From: Sulfitobacter sp. HI0040
Lineage (GTDB): Bacteria; Pseudomonadota; Alphaproteobacteria; Rhodobacterales; Rhodobacteraceae
Direction of reading: 5' to 3'
Assembly (NCBI RefSeq): GCF_001634885.1
Contig: NZ_LWEX01000489.1
Location: forward strand, 1-64,000
DNA length: 64,000 bases
The translations under genes and the position numbers were made by a program. Of this stretch, positions 33,630 to 42,257 are shown in pieces; the first letter of the stretch is position 1, and each line of letters opens with the position of its first letter. The notes under the pieces were generated by a model. The model ran no database searches, had not been told where the DNA came from, and saw only the letters and a list, made by a program, of their open reading frames with translations.

Positions 33630-34792
33630 CCAGACAAGACAGCATTACTCAGGTCACCGGCCCGTTCAACGAAGACCTCGACATGATCCGCGACCAGCTG
33701 CGCAGGTACATCGAAACCGAGGTGACCGCCAAGGCCGAGCCTTGGGAGGAGGAGGGCAAGGTCCCCCGCGACGTGCTGCGCCGGATGGGTGATCTCGGCG
33801 TGCTGGGGATGCGCTATGACGAACAGTATGGCGGCGCGGGGCTGGACGTGATGTCCAGCGTGGTTTTGGCCGAAGAGGTCGGGCGATCCACTTACGGCGG
33901 ATTCTCGGCCACGGTTCTGGTCCACACCGACATGGCCTCGCCGCATCTGGAAAATGCCGGCACGCCCGAACAAAAGGCGCGGTGGATGCCATCGATCACC
34001 TCGGGCGAAATGATCACCGCCGTCGCAGTGACCGAGCCTGGCGCGGGCTCGGACGTCGCGGGCATGCGCACCCGCGCGGTGCGGGACGGGTCGGATTGGG
34101 TGCTGAACGGCACCAAGATGTTCATCACCAACGGCGTGCATGGCGATCTCTACTTTGTCGGTGCCAAGACCGATCCCGATGCCAAGGGGTCCCGCGGGAT
34201 CACCATTTTTGCGGTCGAACAAGGCACGCCGGGCTTTTCGGTCGGACGGGCGTTGAACAAGACCGGCTGGCTGTGCTCGGACACTGCCGAACTGATCTTC
34301 GAAGATGTCCGCATCCCGGCCGAAAACGTTTTGGGCGAGGTCAACCGCGGCTTCTATTCGGTAATGAAGAACTTCCAGAACGAACGCATCGTGCTGGGTG
34401 CGATGGCCTGTGCCGAAGCGCAGACCGCGCTGGAGATGACCGTGGATTATGTCAAGCAGCGCAGGGCCTTTGGCGGCGTTCTGTGGGACAAGCAGGCCGT
34501 GCGCCAACGGCTGGCCGACTGTCAGACGCGGATCGCGGCAGGACGTCAGTTGGTCTATCACGCCGCGGGTCTGGATGCCGCAGGTCGTGACTGCGTGAAA
34601 GAGGTCTCGATGGTCAAAGCTTATTGCGGGGAACTGGTGAACACTGTGCTTTATGACTGCGTCCAGTTTCACGGCGGCATGGGTTATATGCGCGAAACAC
34701 CGGTGGAACGCATGTCACGCGATGCCCGTGTGCAGGCCATCGGCGGCGGGGCGAGCGAAGTCATGTTGGAAGAAGTCGCAAAGCGCATGTGA
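33626..34792 (+). CDS. Acyl-CoA dehydrogenase of the liu-like operon
   Basis: A 388-aa flavin acyl-CoA dehydrogenase with VTEPGAGSDVAGM near residue 133, MFITNGVHGD, and a Glu in QNERIVLGAM at the isovaleryl-CoA-dehydrogenase-type position; HGGMGYM follows near the C-terminus. ATG 33626 overlaps the previous stop (ATGA); the longer frame starting at 33560 lies inside the biotinyl domain and is rejected. In liu operons this place is held by isovaleryl-CoA dehydrogenase (LiuA), but the sequence is not clearly LiuA. It could act on isovaleryl-CoA or on a related branched chain. Confidence 0.88.
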   Translation: MTRQDSITQVTGPFNEDLDMIRDQLRRYIETEVTAKAEPWEEEGKVPRDVLRRMGDLGVLGMRYDEQYGGAGLDVMSSVVLAEEVGRSTYGGFSATVLVHTDMASPHLENAGTPEQKARWMPSITSGEMITAVAVTEPGAGSDVAGMRTRAVRDGSDWVLNGTKMFITNGVHGDLYFVGAKTDPDAKGSRGITIFAVEQGTPGFSVGRALNKTGWLCSDTAELIFEDVRIPAENVLGEVNRGFYSVMKNFQNERIVLGAMACAEAQTALEMTVDYVKQRRAFGGVLWDKQAVRQRLADCQTRIAAGRQLVYHAAGLDAAGRDCVKEVSMVKAYCGELVNTVLYDCVQFHGGMGYMRETPVERMSRDARVQAIGGGASEVMLEEVAKRM

Positions 34793-34840
34793 GCTTACTA
34801 CCCGAAAAATCAACAATCTACAGAAACAAGGACGTAAAAG

Positions 34841-35407
34841 ATGAATTTGGAAACCACTCAAAGCCAATCACTCGCAAAACTGACGCGAGAGATCTCGATC
34901 ATACTCGTCGGCACAATTCTTCTGACACTATCCGCCAAAATCGTGGTGCCGTTCTACCCGGTTCCTATGTCTACACAAACCCTGGTTGTCTTGGGTCTGG
35001 GTCTTTTCCTGGGGCCGGTGCGCAGTAGTCTTGTTGTTGTGACATACCTTTTCGAAGGTCTACTTGGCTTGCCGGTCTTCGCAGGCACGCCTCCGGCGCC
35101 GGCCGGACTGGCGTATATTGCGGGTCCCACAGGCGGATACCTGATAGGCTTCGCACTTGCAGCGGCCGCTACCGGAAGGATTGTTCAAGCACTGCAAGGG
35201 CTTCGGCCCGCATTCAGAGCATCTGTCGCTGTCTTGTTTGGTTCGATAATCATGTACTGCGCAGGGCTGTTCTGGTTGGGTGGCTTTGTCGGTTATGGCG
35301 AAAAGTTGCTGAACGCCGGTCTTTACCCGTTCCTTCTCGGGGATCTGACGAAGGCGACAATTGCTGTAGTTCTGTATACTGCTTACCATAATCGCCGCCG
35401 CGTGTGA
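34841..35407 (+). CDS. bioY: BioY biotin transporter (S component)
   Basis: A 188-aa hydrophobic protein with about five to six membrane helices. The PFYPVPMSTQTLVV stretch near residue 37 and AGPTGGYLIGF near residue 95 are BioY signatures. BioY captures biotin in the inner membrane, alone or with an ECF energising module (BioMN), which is not seen here. It begins 48 nt after the liu-like operon and is probably read through from it or co-regulated. This is a logical pairing, as two biotin-dependent carboxylases lie upstream. A strong hairpin follows the stop. Confidence 0.93.
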   Translation: MNLETTQSQSLAKLTREISIILVGTILLTLSAKIVVPFYPVPMSTQTLVVLGLGLFLGPVRSSLVVVTYLFEGLLGLPVFAGTPPAPAGLAYIAGPTGGYLIGFALAAAATGRIVQALQGLRPAFRASVAVLFGSIIMYCAGLFWLGGFVGYGEKLLNAGLYPFLLGDLTKATIAVVLYTAYHNRRRV

Positions 35408-35415
35408 CTGCCAGC

Positions 35416-35456
35416 CCAAGACTGTATCAGACTGTTTCAGTCTCATACGGTCTTGG
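35416..35456. terminator. Long hairpin after bioY
   Basis: CCAAGACTGTATCAGACTG and CAGTCTCATACGGTCTTGG form a 19-bp stem with two mismatches and a 3-nt TTT loop, 9 bp beyond bioY. It has no long U-tract. It probably ends the liu-bioY transcript, though a protein-binding inverted repeat is possible. Confidence 0.6.
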
Positions 35457-35608
35457 TCCAATATAAGTTGAAATGGTCCGATGCCAGATTTGACAGGCAC
35501 TGGACGCCAGCCTGAGGTTTCCGACTCCATGCGAGAGCAATGCGGAAAACTGTGCGAACAGGTTTGTTCGCAATCAATACCTGGTCGCACACAATGAAAA
35601 GAAGCAGC

Positions 35609-36369
35609 ATGTTTTTCTCAGAGCCGGAGCCTTGCCGCGCGAAGGGAGTCGAATTGGCCCCTGGAATTCTGAGGATCGTCGCGAACAATCCCGGAAAGAT
35701 GACCTACCACGGGACAAATAGCTACATCATTGATACGCCTGATGGTCGGCTCATAATCGACCCCGGCCCAGCAGAAGACCGTGCGCATTTCGAGGCAATC
35801 GTCGAAAGTTTGGGGGCCAAACCATCCGGGATTCTGCTCACACACCACCATTCTGATCATTTCGGAGCCGCCCCAGCCGTGCGCGAAAGGACAGAGGCGC
35901 CTGTTTATGTCTCACGGGCATTCCCTGACGATGCATTTCGACCTGACCGGTTTCTGGAGGACGGACAGGTCATCGCCGGTCTTACCGTCCTGCACACACC
36001 CGGTCACGCGAGCGATCACCTTTGTTTCGCGAGACCTGACGGAGTGCTCTTCACGGGCGACCACGTTATGAGTTGGAACAGTTCGATCGTCAGCCCCCTA
36101 ACGGAAACGTGCACGACTACTGCGCGCGGCTACACCGGCTGATTGAGCGCGAAGATAGGATCTACTTTCCGGGGCACGGACCTATACTCCGGGATCCGCA
36201 ACCTTACGTCAAACGGTTGCTCTCCAACCGTATGCGTCGCGAGGCGGAGATCCTCGCCCACCTCTCAAACACCCCGGATTCGGTCCAGAATATCGCCACT
36301 TCCGTCTACCAGAAAACCGACCCCCATATCGCAATGGCCGCAGAACGAGACGTTGCGGCGCATCTGTAG
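35609..36369 (+). pseudogene. MBL-fold hydrolase (LACTB2-like), frameshifted in a C run
   Basis: A metallo-beta-lactamase-fold hydrolase of about 253 aa if repaired. The metal motif THHHSDHFG, HTPGHASDH and FTGDHVM lie in one frame, which runs on to a spurious end at about 36142. The continuing homologous sequence (NGNVHDYCARLHRL, YFPGHGP, then the usual C-terminal helices) lies in another frame to 36369. Restoring one C in the CCCCC run at 36094-36098 gives the expected SPPNG junction. It is either a true one-base deletion, possibly phase-variable, or a sequencing error. ATG 35609 (AGAAG upstream) or 35594 may be the start. The role is unknown; it is separate from the carboxylase operon. Confidence 0.75.
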
Positions 36370-36453
36370 AAGCTGTTGTCTGAGTCGCGGGTGGTACAAG
36401 ATGGCGGGATCTGGAAATTAACATAAACTTCATTATGCGTCGTTATAGTTAGT

Positions 36454-36473
36454 GTTGCGATAGTATATTATCG
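36454..36473 (+). promoter_or_regulatory. Palindromic promoter element, copy A
   Basis: GTTGCGATAGTATATTATCG, containing the inverted pair CGATA/TATCG, lies 36 bp upstream of the secreted-protein gene at 36510. A 17/20 match occurs on the opposite strand at 48801-48820, upstream of another secreted-protein gene. Probably a shared promoter or regulator site of the conjugative locus. Confidence 0.55.
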
Positions 36474-36509
36474 TATGTATGCTGGATTCCTGTCACGAGG
36501 TTCCTCAGC

Positions 36510-37205
36510 ATGCGCCATTCAGTCAAGAAGCTCCTCCCCTCAGTCGCAGTCGCTTTGACCGTGACTGGTCTTTCGCTACCAATGTCCGCCCGAGCGCAGA
36601 CATACCCGATCGACTGCGCGATCCTCTTGTGTCTGTCTGGCGGTTGGCCGGCTTCGGTACCATGCGCCCGGGCTCGCGCCGAATTCATCAGGCGGATAAC
36701 GCCCTGGCCGGTGGAACCGCCGCTGCAAATCTGGCGCTGTCCCATGGGCGCCTCCTATGAGAGCGATCGGCCATCAAACAACGCTGGGCGCATATTTGAA
36801 GTTTTGTACCGGCCCGACAACCGTCGGCCGCTCCAATCCTCGCCAGTTTACGATCTCGTTCCAGCCAACTGGGCTCTTCAGCACGTTCAAGATCGCGCAG
36901 ACATCGATATCAGCGGACCTGAATTCAACTTCGTGCGGTCCATCCGCGTCTTTGATATTCGCTATGCGCGGCAGCATGAATCCGGTCGTGACGGTGACTG
37001 CAATCGCAGCGCGACTGTAGTCCTTGGCACTTACAGGACCCAAGGCGATTTCTCCTGGCAACGATCTTCCATAACTGCCCTGCCCGAGGCCCATGTCGGT
37101 CTCGAACGTTGGGGCCAGAATTGCCCGGGTATCTATCACCGGTCCGTCTTCGTTGATTGGCGTGACTATGAGGGCAATTACGGATTTGAGCAGGTAAACT
37201 ACTAG
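36510..37205 (+). CDS. Secreted Cys-rich hypothetical protein of type IV secretion loci
   Basis: A 231-aa protein with a signal peptide (basic KK, a hydrophobic stretch to about residue 25, cleavage near ARAQ) and several Cys in the first 80 mature residues (YPIDCAILLC, VPCARARAEF, WRCPMG). From memory, proteins with this CAILLCL...GGWPAS start are common beside virB clusters in Rhodobacteraceae, but their function is unknown. Here it is about 11 kb away from the virB operon at 48.8 kb. The operon at 37.4-47 kb lies between, which suggests an insertion. It has its own palindromic promoter element. Confidence 0.75.
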   Translation: MRHSVKKLLPSVAVALTVTGLSLPMSARAQTYPIDCAILLCLSGGWPASVPCARARAEFIRRITPWPVEPPLQIWRCPMGASYESDRPSNNAGRIFEVLYRPDNRRPLQSSPVYDLVPANWALQHVQDRADIDISGPEFNFVRSIRVFDIRYARQHESGRDGDCNRSATVVLGTYRTQGDFSWQRSSITALPEAHVGLERWGQNCPGIYHRSVFVDWRDYEGNYGFEQVNY

Positions 37206-37460
37206 CGTCGACAATAGCAGCGGTATCATCGACCTGCGGCAATTTGAGCGCGCTCAGTTACTCGAATACCAGCCGTTCGCTGCTGTCTGTGGCAAGGACC
37301 GTAGAGCGGGACAATTTGGACCTTGCCCCCGGCAAAACTAAGGTCTGCTCACAACACTTTGCGGACTGAGCCATCCGATCGAAGAGTGGTTTTCTCACGA
37401 TTAAAGTTGCTGAAAAATCGAGGCCGTGCATGATCATGAAAACTGATCCTGTAGGCCAAA

Positions 37461-38363
37461 ATGATAAAAAGTCAGATCACACTGAAGCAACTCGAAGCTT
37501 TTGCCTTTGTCGTTGACACTGGCACCTTCCGAGCCGCTGCGACTGCTCTCGGAACGACGCAGCCTAATATCTCGTCGCGGATTTCTGCTCTGGAAATGGC
37601 TTTGGATGTTGCGCTTCTTTATCGAGACGCAGGTTCAGTACGCCTGACCGAGAAGGGTCGGGAGCTCCTCGTTCTAACACGGGACATTCTTCGCGCCGGA
37701 GAAGCCCTGTTGGAGGCGGCGGGACGTCAAGAGTTGATCGAAGAACGCCTTCGGCTTGGTGTCACAGAACTTGTGGCTTGCACATGGCTGCAATCGTTCC
37801 TGCGGCTTTTGCGACAAGAGTACCCAAACCTGCGCGTCGAGCTGGAGGTCGATCTATCCCGTCAGATTGACGAGCGCTTGCGCGAAGGACGGCTCGATCT
37901 GGCGCTGCAGAATGGTCCTTTTGCATTTCAAGCAACCGGCGAACAGGCGTTGTCCGAGGAACCTTATGTTTGGGTCGCCAACGCGGACCTTGCGAACGAG
38001 CTAGCAGGCGGGACATCAGTCGCGCGTTTCTTTGACAAGGCCGTTTTAACTCATGCCCGTCATACGAGTGCCGCACGTGCGCTGCACGAGCTGGCTGCGA
38101 AGGGTGGCTATGACGCGGGCAAGATCATTCACTCGAGCGCTCTGTCCGCGTGTCTTCCGATGGTCAATGAGGGCTTGGGGGTTGCGTTGCTGCCCCGCTC
38201 CCTGGTCTCGGAGGAGATTAAAGACGGACGTTTGCAGTCTCTCAAGTCGGATTGGATTGCGCCGCCGCTTTCATTTTTTGCCCGTTTCAACACGGATCGT
38301 GCTCCGCGCTTCGTTGCCAAGGCTTGTGAGATTGCAGCATCTGTTCGGCCAGCGGAAACGTAA
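37461..38363 (+). CDS. LysR-family transcriptional regulator
   Basis: A 300-aa LysR-type regulator. The N-terminal winged helix-turn-helix starts LKQLEAFAFVVDTGTFRAAA, with the recognition helix at TTQPNISSRI. The periplasmic-binding-protein-like effector domain follows from about residue 90. It lies just upstream of, and in the same direction as, the hydantoinase-type operon, with a 100-bp gap that should hold the controlled promoter. It is probably the activator of that operon in response to its substrate. ATG 37461 gives a normal N-terminus for the family. Confidence 0.9.
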   Translation: MIKSQITLKQLEAFAFVVDTGTFRAAATALGTTQPNISSRISALEMALDVALLYRDAGSVRLTEKGRELLVLTRDILRAGEALLEAAGRQELIEERLRLGVTELVACTWLQSFLRLLRQEYPNLRVELEVDLSRQIDERLREGRLDLALQNGPFAFQATGEQALSEEPYVWVANADLANELAGGTSVARFFDKAVLTHARHTSAARALHELAAKGGYDAGKIIHSSALSACLPMVNEGLGVALLPRSLVSEEIKDGRLQSLKSDWIAPPLSFFARFNTDRAPRFVAKACEIAASVRPAET

Positions 38364-38463
38364 GATAACTCAGATTTATCAGGTATAGAAAATCTATTGA
38401 TTTGCTTTCTGCTCTCGCGCGGGACCTAATGCTCTGAATTCAGGTGCTTGAGTGGAGATCGTA

Positions 38464-40551
38464 ATGAAGGCCGAATCTATTCGCATGGGCGTCGACATTG
38501 GCGGCACCTTCACGGATGTCGTCCTCGAAAAGGGCGGTGAGCAGTTCTCGACCAAAGTCCTGACGACCTATGCGGCCCCCGAGAGCGCGATCATAGACGG
38601 TATGCATCAGGTCTGCGCTAAGGCAGGTGTCGATCCCTCAGCCATTGAGCAGATCATCCATGGAACAACTCTGGCCACCAACGCGCTGATTGAGCGGCGC
38701 GGTGCCAAAACGGCATTGATCACAACCGAAGGCTTCCGTGATGTGATCGAGATGCGCACCGAAAGTCGGTTTGAGCAATACGACCTGAACCTGAACCTCC
38801 CTGATCCGCTTTTGCCGCGTCAGATGCGTTTCACTGTCCCAGGGCGGGTGAACGCCAAAGGCGAAATCCTGGTAGAGCTTGAGCGTGCGGATGTCGAAGC
38901 CGTTGTGGACCGGATCGCGGAAGCGGGCTTCGAAAGCGTCGCGGTCGGTTTGATCCACTCGTACCTCAACCCCAAGCATGAACAGTTGGTTCGTGATGTT
39001 CTGGCCGAAAAACTCCCCCATGTGTCGGTGTCGATCTCGTCCGAGGTCTCGCCGCAGATGCGCGAATACGAGCGGTTCAATACCGTGGTCGCCAATGCGT
39101 ATATCAAACCGCTGATGGCGTCCTACCTTGGACGTTTAGAGGACAGGCTTCGCGGCGAAGGCGTCAGTTGCCGGATTTTCCTGATGCATTCGGGCGGTGG
39201 AATTATCTCGATCCAGAACGCAGCGGATTTTCCAGTACGACTCGTGGAAAGCGGACCAGCGGGCGGTGCGGTCTTTGCGGCCCATATTGCCGCCCGATAT
39301 GGTCTGGACAAGGTGCTGTCCTTCGACATGGGCGGGACCACGGCCAAGATTTGCCTGATCAAGATTCAGACCCCCAAGACCAGCCGCGTGTTTGAGGTCG
39401 CGCGCACGTATCGCTTCAAGAAAGGTTCGGGCATGCCGATCTCGATCCCGGTGATCGATATGGTCGAAATTGGTGCGGGCGGCGGGAGCCTTGCCCATGT
39501 GGACGGCATGCGGCAAATTCGTGTCGGCCCTGAAAGTGCAGGGTCCGAACCTGGACCCGCCTGTTATGGGCGTGGCGGCACGAAACCGGGTGTGACAGAT
39601 GCCGACCTTGTGCTGGGCAAGTTGGATCCGGACAATTTTGCCGGTGGCTCGATCGCCCTGCATCCCGATCAATCGCAACAGGCGTTGAGCACGCATGTCG
39701 GTGACACGCTGGACATGGACGCGATTGAGGCGGCCTTTGGCGTGGCCGAGGTGGTTGACGAAAACATGGCCAATGCGGCGCGGGTTCACGCCGTCGAGAA
39801 TGGCGAAGACCTGAGCGAGTACACCATGATCGCCTTTGGCGGCGCAGCTCCGCTGCATGCCGGGCGTCTTTGCGAAAAGCTTGGGGTTGAGCGGCTGCTT
39901 GTGCCACCTGGCGCAGGTGTCGGTTCTGCCATTGGCTTCCTGCGCGCGCCGTTCAGCTTCGAGGCCAACCGGTCGGTCTATATGAAGCTGAGCGATTTCG
40001 ATGCGGACAAGATCAAAGGCCTGCTGACCGATCTCAAAGCCGAGGCGACAGGCTTTGTGCGCACTTGCGATGAAGTCAGCCCGATCCTGTCGGAGTTCAA
40101 GGTCTACATGCGCTACACCGGTCAGGGCTGGGAAATCCCAATTGACCTCACCGAAGAACAGGCGATGAACCCTGATGCTGCTATCTTTGAGGCCCGGTTC
40201 GAGGAAGACTACACCAAGCTTTTCGGTCGTCCGGTCGCGGGCATGGATATCGAGATCACCGTCTGGTCGGTGAACGCCACAACGCCGCCGGAAGACGTCG
40301 CGCGCATTGAAACGACGGACGGCAGCGCGCCTGTTGTGCTGAACGGCACGAGGCAGCTTTTTGATGCGGCATCCGGCACATACCTTGAGGCCCATGTCAT
40401 CGACAGAAGCCTTATGGAAACAGGTCAACGCGCGCATGGCCCTGCCGCCGTAACCGAGGCCGAAACCACCATCATCGTGCCCGCCAGTCGGGATGCTATC
40501 CGCCAACCGGACGGCTGTATCGACGTGGTGACAAAGGGAGCAGCGCAATGA
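38464..40551 (+). CDS. hyuA: Hydantoinase/oxoprolinase subunit A (HyuA-type)
   Basis: A 695-aa ATP-dependent amidohydrolase subunit of the hydantoinase A/oxoprolinase family. MGVDIGGTFTDVVLE at the N-terminus is the family's phosphate-binding motif. SGPAGGA and FDMGGTTAKICLI form the second actin-like half, and an intact C-terminal domain ends at about residue 690. Partnered with HyuB, such enzymes open cyclic amides (5-oxoproline, N-methylhydantoin) or carboxylate ketones such as acetone and acetophenone. ATG 38464 follows GGAG; GTG 38452 is an alternative. The next gene starts in its stop (ATGA). The substrate is unknown. Confidence 0.9.
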   Translation: MKAESIRMGVDIGGTFTDVVLEKGGEQFSTKVLTTYAAPESAIIDGMHQVCAKAGVDPSAIEQIIHGTTLATNALIERRGAKTALITTEGFRDVIEMRTESRFEQYDLNLNLPDPLLPRQMRFTVPGRVNAKGEILVELERADVEAVVDRIAEAGFESVAVGLIHSYLNPKHEQLVRDVLAEKLPHVSVSISSEVSPQMREYERFNTVVANAYIKPLMASYLGRLEDRLRGEGVSCRIFLMHSGGGIISIQNAADFPVRLVESGPAGGAVFAAHIAARYGLDKVLSFDMGGTTAKICLIKIQTPKTSRVFEVARTYRFKKGSGMPISIPVIDMVEIGAGGGSLAHVDGMRQIRVGPESAGSEPGPACYGRGGTKPGVTDADLVLGKLDPDNFAGGSIALHPDQSQQALSTHVGDTLDMDAIEAAFGVAEVVDENMANAARVHAVENGEDLSEYTMIAFGGAAPLHAGRLCEKLGVERLLVPPGAGVGSAIGFLRAPFSFEANRSVYMKLSDFDADKIKGLLTDLKAEATGFVRTCDEVSPILSEFKVYMRYTGQGWEIPIDLTEEQAMNPDAAIFEARFEEDYTKLFGRPVAGMDIEITVWSVNATTPPEDVARIETTDGSAPVVLNGTRQLFDAASGTYLEAHVIDRSLMETGQRAHGPAAVTEAETTIIVPASRDAIRQPDGCIDVVTKGAAQ

Positions 40552-42257
40552 GCCAGGACCATTCCAAAGTCGCCTATCAGGTCATGTGGAACCGCCTGAT
40601 TTCGGTCGTCGAAGAACAGGCGCAGGCACTGGTGCGCACGGCGTTCTCCACTTCCGTCCGCGAGGCCGGGGACCTGTCGGCAGGCGTCTATGACACGCAT
40701 GGGAACATGCTGGCGCAGGCCGTCACGGGCACTCCGGGCCATGTCAACGCAATGGCCGACGCCGTGGCGCATTTCATTCGCCGGATTGGGCGTCAAAACA
40801 TGTTTGAAGGCGATGTCTATATAACCAACGATCCGTGGGAGGGCACGGGGCACCTGCATGACATCACCATGGTCACACCTTCCTTCCACAATGGCACTTT
40901 GGTCGGTTTTTTTGCCTGCACGGCGCATATTGTGGATATCGGCGGGCGAGGCTTTGGCGCGGATGCGCAGAGCGTTTACGAGGAAGGCTTGTATATCCCG
41001 ATCATGAAATTCGCTGATCGTGGTGAGGTGGACGAAACGCTTGTCCGCATCATCAGGGGCAACGTGCGGGAACCGGATCAGCTGATCGGCGACATCTACG
41101 CGCTGGCAACCTGTAATGAGATCGGACACCGCCGCTTGATCGACATGATGGAGGAGTTTGAACTCGACCATCTGGACGGCATCGCCGCTTTCATCCTCGA
41201 AAACTCGCGCCGGGCGACGATCGAGGCGATCGCTGCATTGCCGCAGACATCCGCCTCCGGCGAGATGACGATGGACGGCTTTGATGTGCCCATCACGCTG
41301 AAGGTGAAGGTCAGCGTTGAAAACGACCGTATCGTCACCGACTTCACGGGAACGTCCGGTCTCGACAAGAAGGGCATCAACTGCCCGCTTGTCTACACAA
41401 AGGCTTACGCCTGCTACGCGCTCAAAGTGGCGATTGCGCCGGAGATCCCGAACAACGCGGCCTCTCTCGCGCCGTTTGAGATCACCGCACCCGAAAACTC
41501 CATCGTCAACGCATTGCACCCCGCGCCTGTCGCGCTGCGTCACATCGTGGGGCATTTTGTGCCGGATGCGGTCTACGACGCGTTCGACAAGATCGTGCCG
41601 GGTTTGGTGCCTGCCGAAGGCGCGGGATGTCTGTGCAACTTCCAGGTCAGCTTGCGGCCGCGCAGCGACGCACCGGCCCCTGCGGACGCGCGCAGGTCCG
41701 AGGTTTTGACCTTCAATTCAGGTGGCTCCGGTGCACGGCCCGAACATGACGGCATGAACGCTACAGCCTTCCCATCGGGCGTGATGACCATGCCGATTGA
41801 GGCGACCGAACACGCAGGCCCCGTCATCATCTGGCGCAAGGAACTGCGGCCCGACAGCGGCGGCGCGGGCAAGACGCGCGGCGGTTTGGGGCAGTACATG
41901 GAAGTCGGCGCACAGGAAGGCCACGAGTTCGATATTCAGGCCATGTTCGACCGCAGCCAGCACCCCGCTCGGGGCCGCCGCGGCGGCTCGAGCGGCGCAC
42001 CAACGACCATCGCGCAGGACGATGGATCGGCGATGCGGGTCAAGGGCAAGCAGTTCGTCCCACACGGTCGAAAGGTGGTGATGGCCTTCCCCGGCGGCGC
42101 TGGCTACGGCAATCCGGCGGAGCGTCCCAAGGACCTTGTGAAACGCGATCTGGCGCGGGGCTATATTTCTGAAGAAACGGCTCGGACGGACTATGGCTTG
42201 TCCCCCGAGGACATCGCGGCGGTTCAATCTGCCGTCGCAAGGGGGGAACAGATATGA
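40548..42257 (+). CDS. hyuB: Hydantoinase/oxoprolinase subunit B (HyuB-type)
   Basis: A 569-aa HyuB subunit. The family motifs TSVREAGDLSAGVYD near residue 35 and ITNDPWEGTGHLHDITM near residue 95 are present, and the C-terminal GGAGYGNPAERP segment is typical. It forms the catalytic complex with HyuA for ATP-dependent hydrolysis of a cyclic amide or for carboxylation of a carbonyl. Overlaps at both ends (ATGA) show strict translational coupling with hyuA and with the FAD oxidoreductase gene. Confidence 0.9.
   Translation: MSQDHSKVAYQVMWNRLISVVEEQAQALVRTAFSTSVREAGDLSAGVYDTHGNMLAQAVTGTPGHVNAMADAVAHFIRRIGRQNMFEGDVYITNDPWEGTGHLHDITMVTPSFHNGTLVGFFACTAHIVDIGGRGFGADAQSVYEEGLYIPIMKFADRGEVDETLVRIIRGNVREPDQLIGDIYALATCNEIGHRRLIDMMEEFELDHLDGIAAFILENSRRATIEAIAALPQTSASGEMTMDGFDVPITLKVKVSVENDRIVTDFTGTSGLDKKGINCPLVYTKAYACYALKVAIAPEIPNNAASLAPFEITAPENSIVNALHPAPVALRHIVGHFVPDAVYDAFDKIVPGLVPAEGAGCLCNFQVSLRPRSDAPAPADARRSEVLTFNSGGSGARPEHDGMNATAFPSGVMTMPIEATEHAGPVIIWRKELRPDSGGAGKTRGGLGQYMEVGAQEGHEFDIQAMFDRSQHPARGRRGGSSGAPTTIAQDDGSAMRVKGKQFVPHGRKVVMAFPGGAGYGNPAERPKDLVKRDLARGYISEETARTDYGLSPEDIAAVQSAVARGEQI

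Noticed and set aside
39136-40548. Leftward 470-codon open frame opposite HyuA
   Set aside because: Antisense shadow of an intact HyuA gene; composition is not protein-like.
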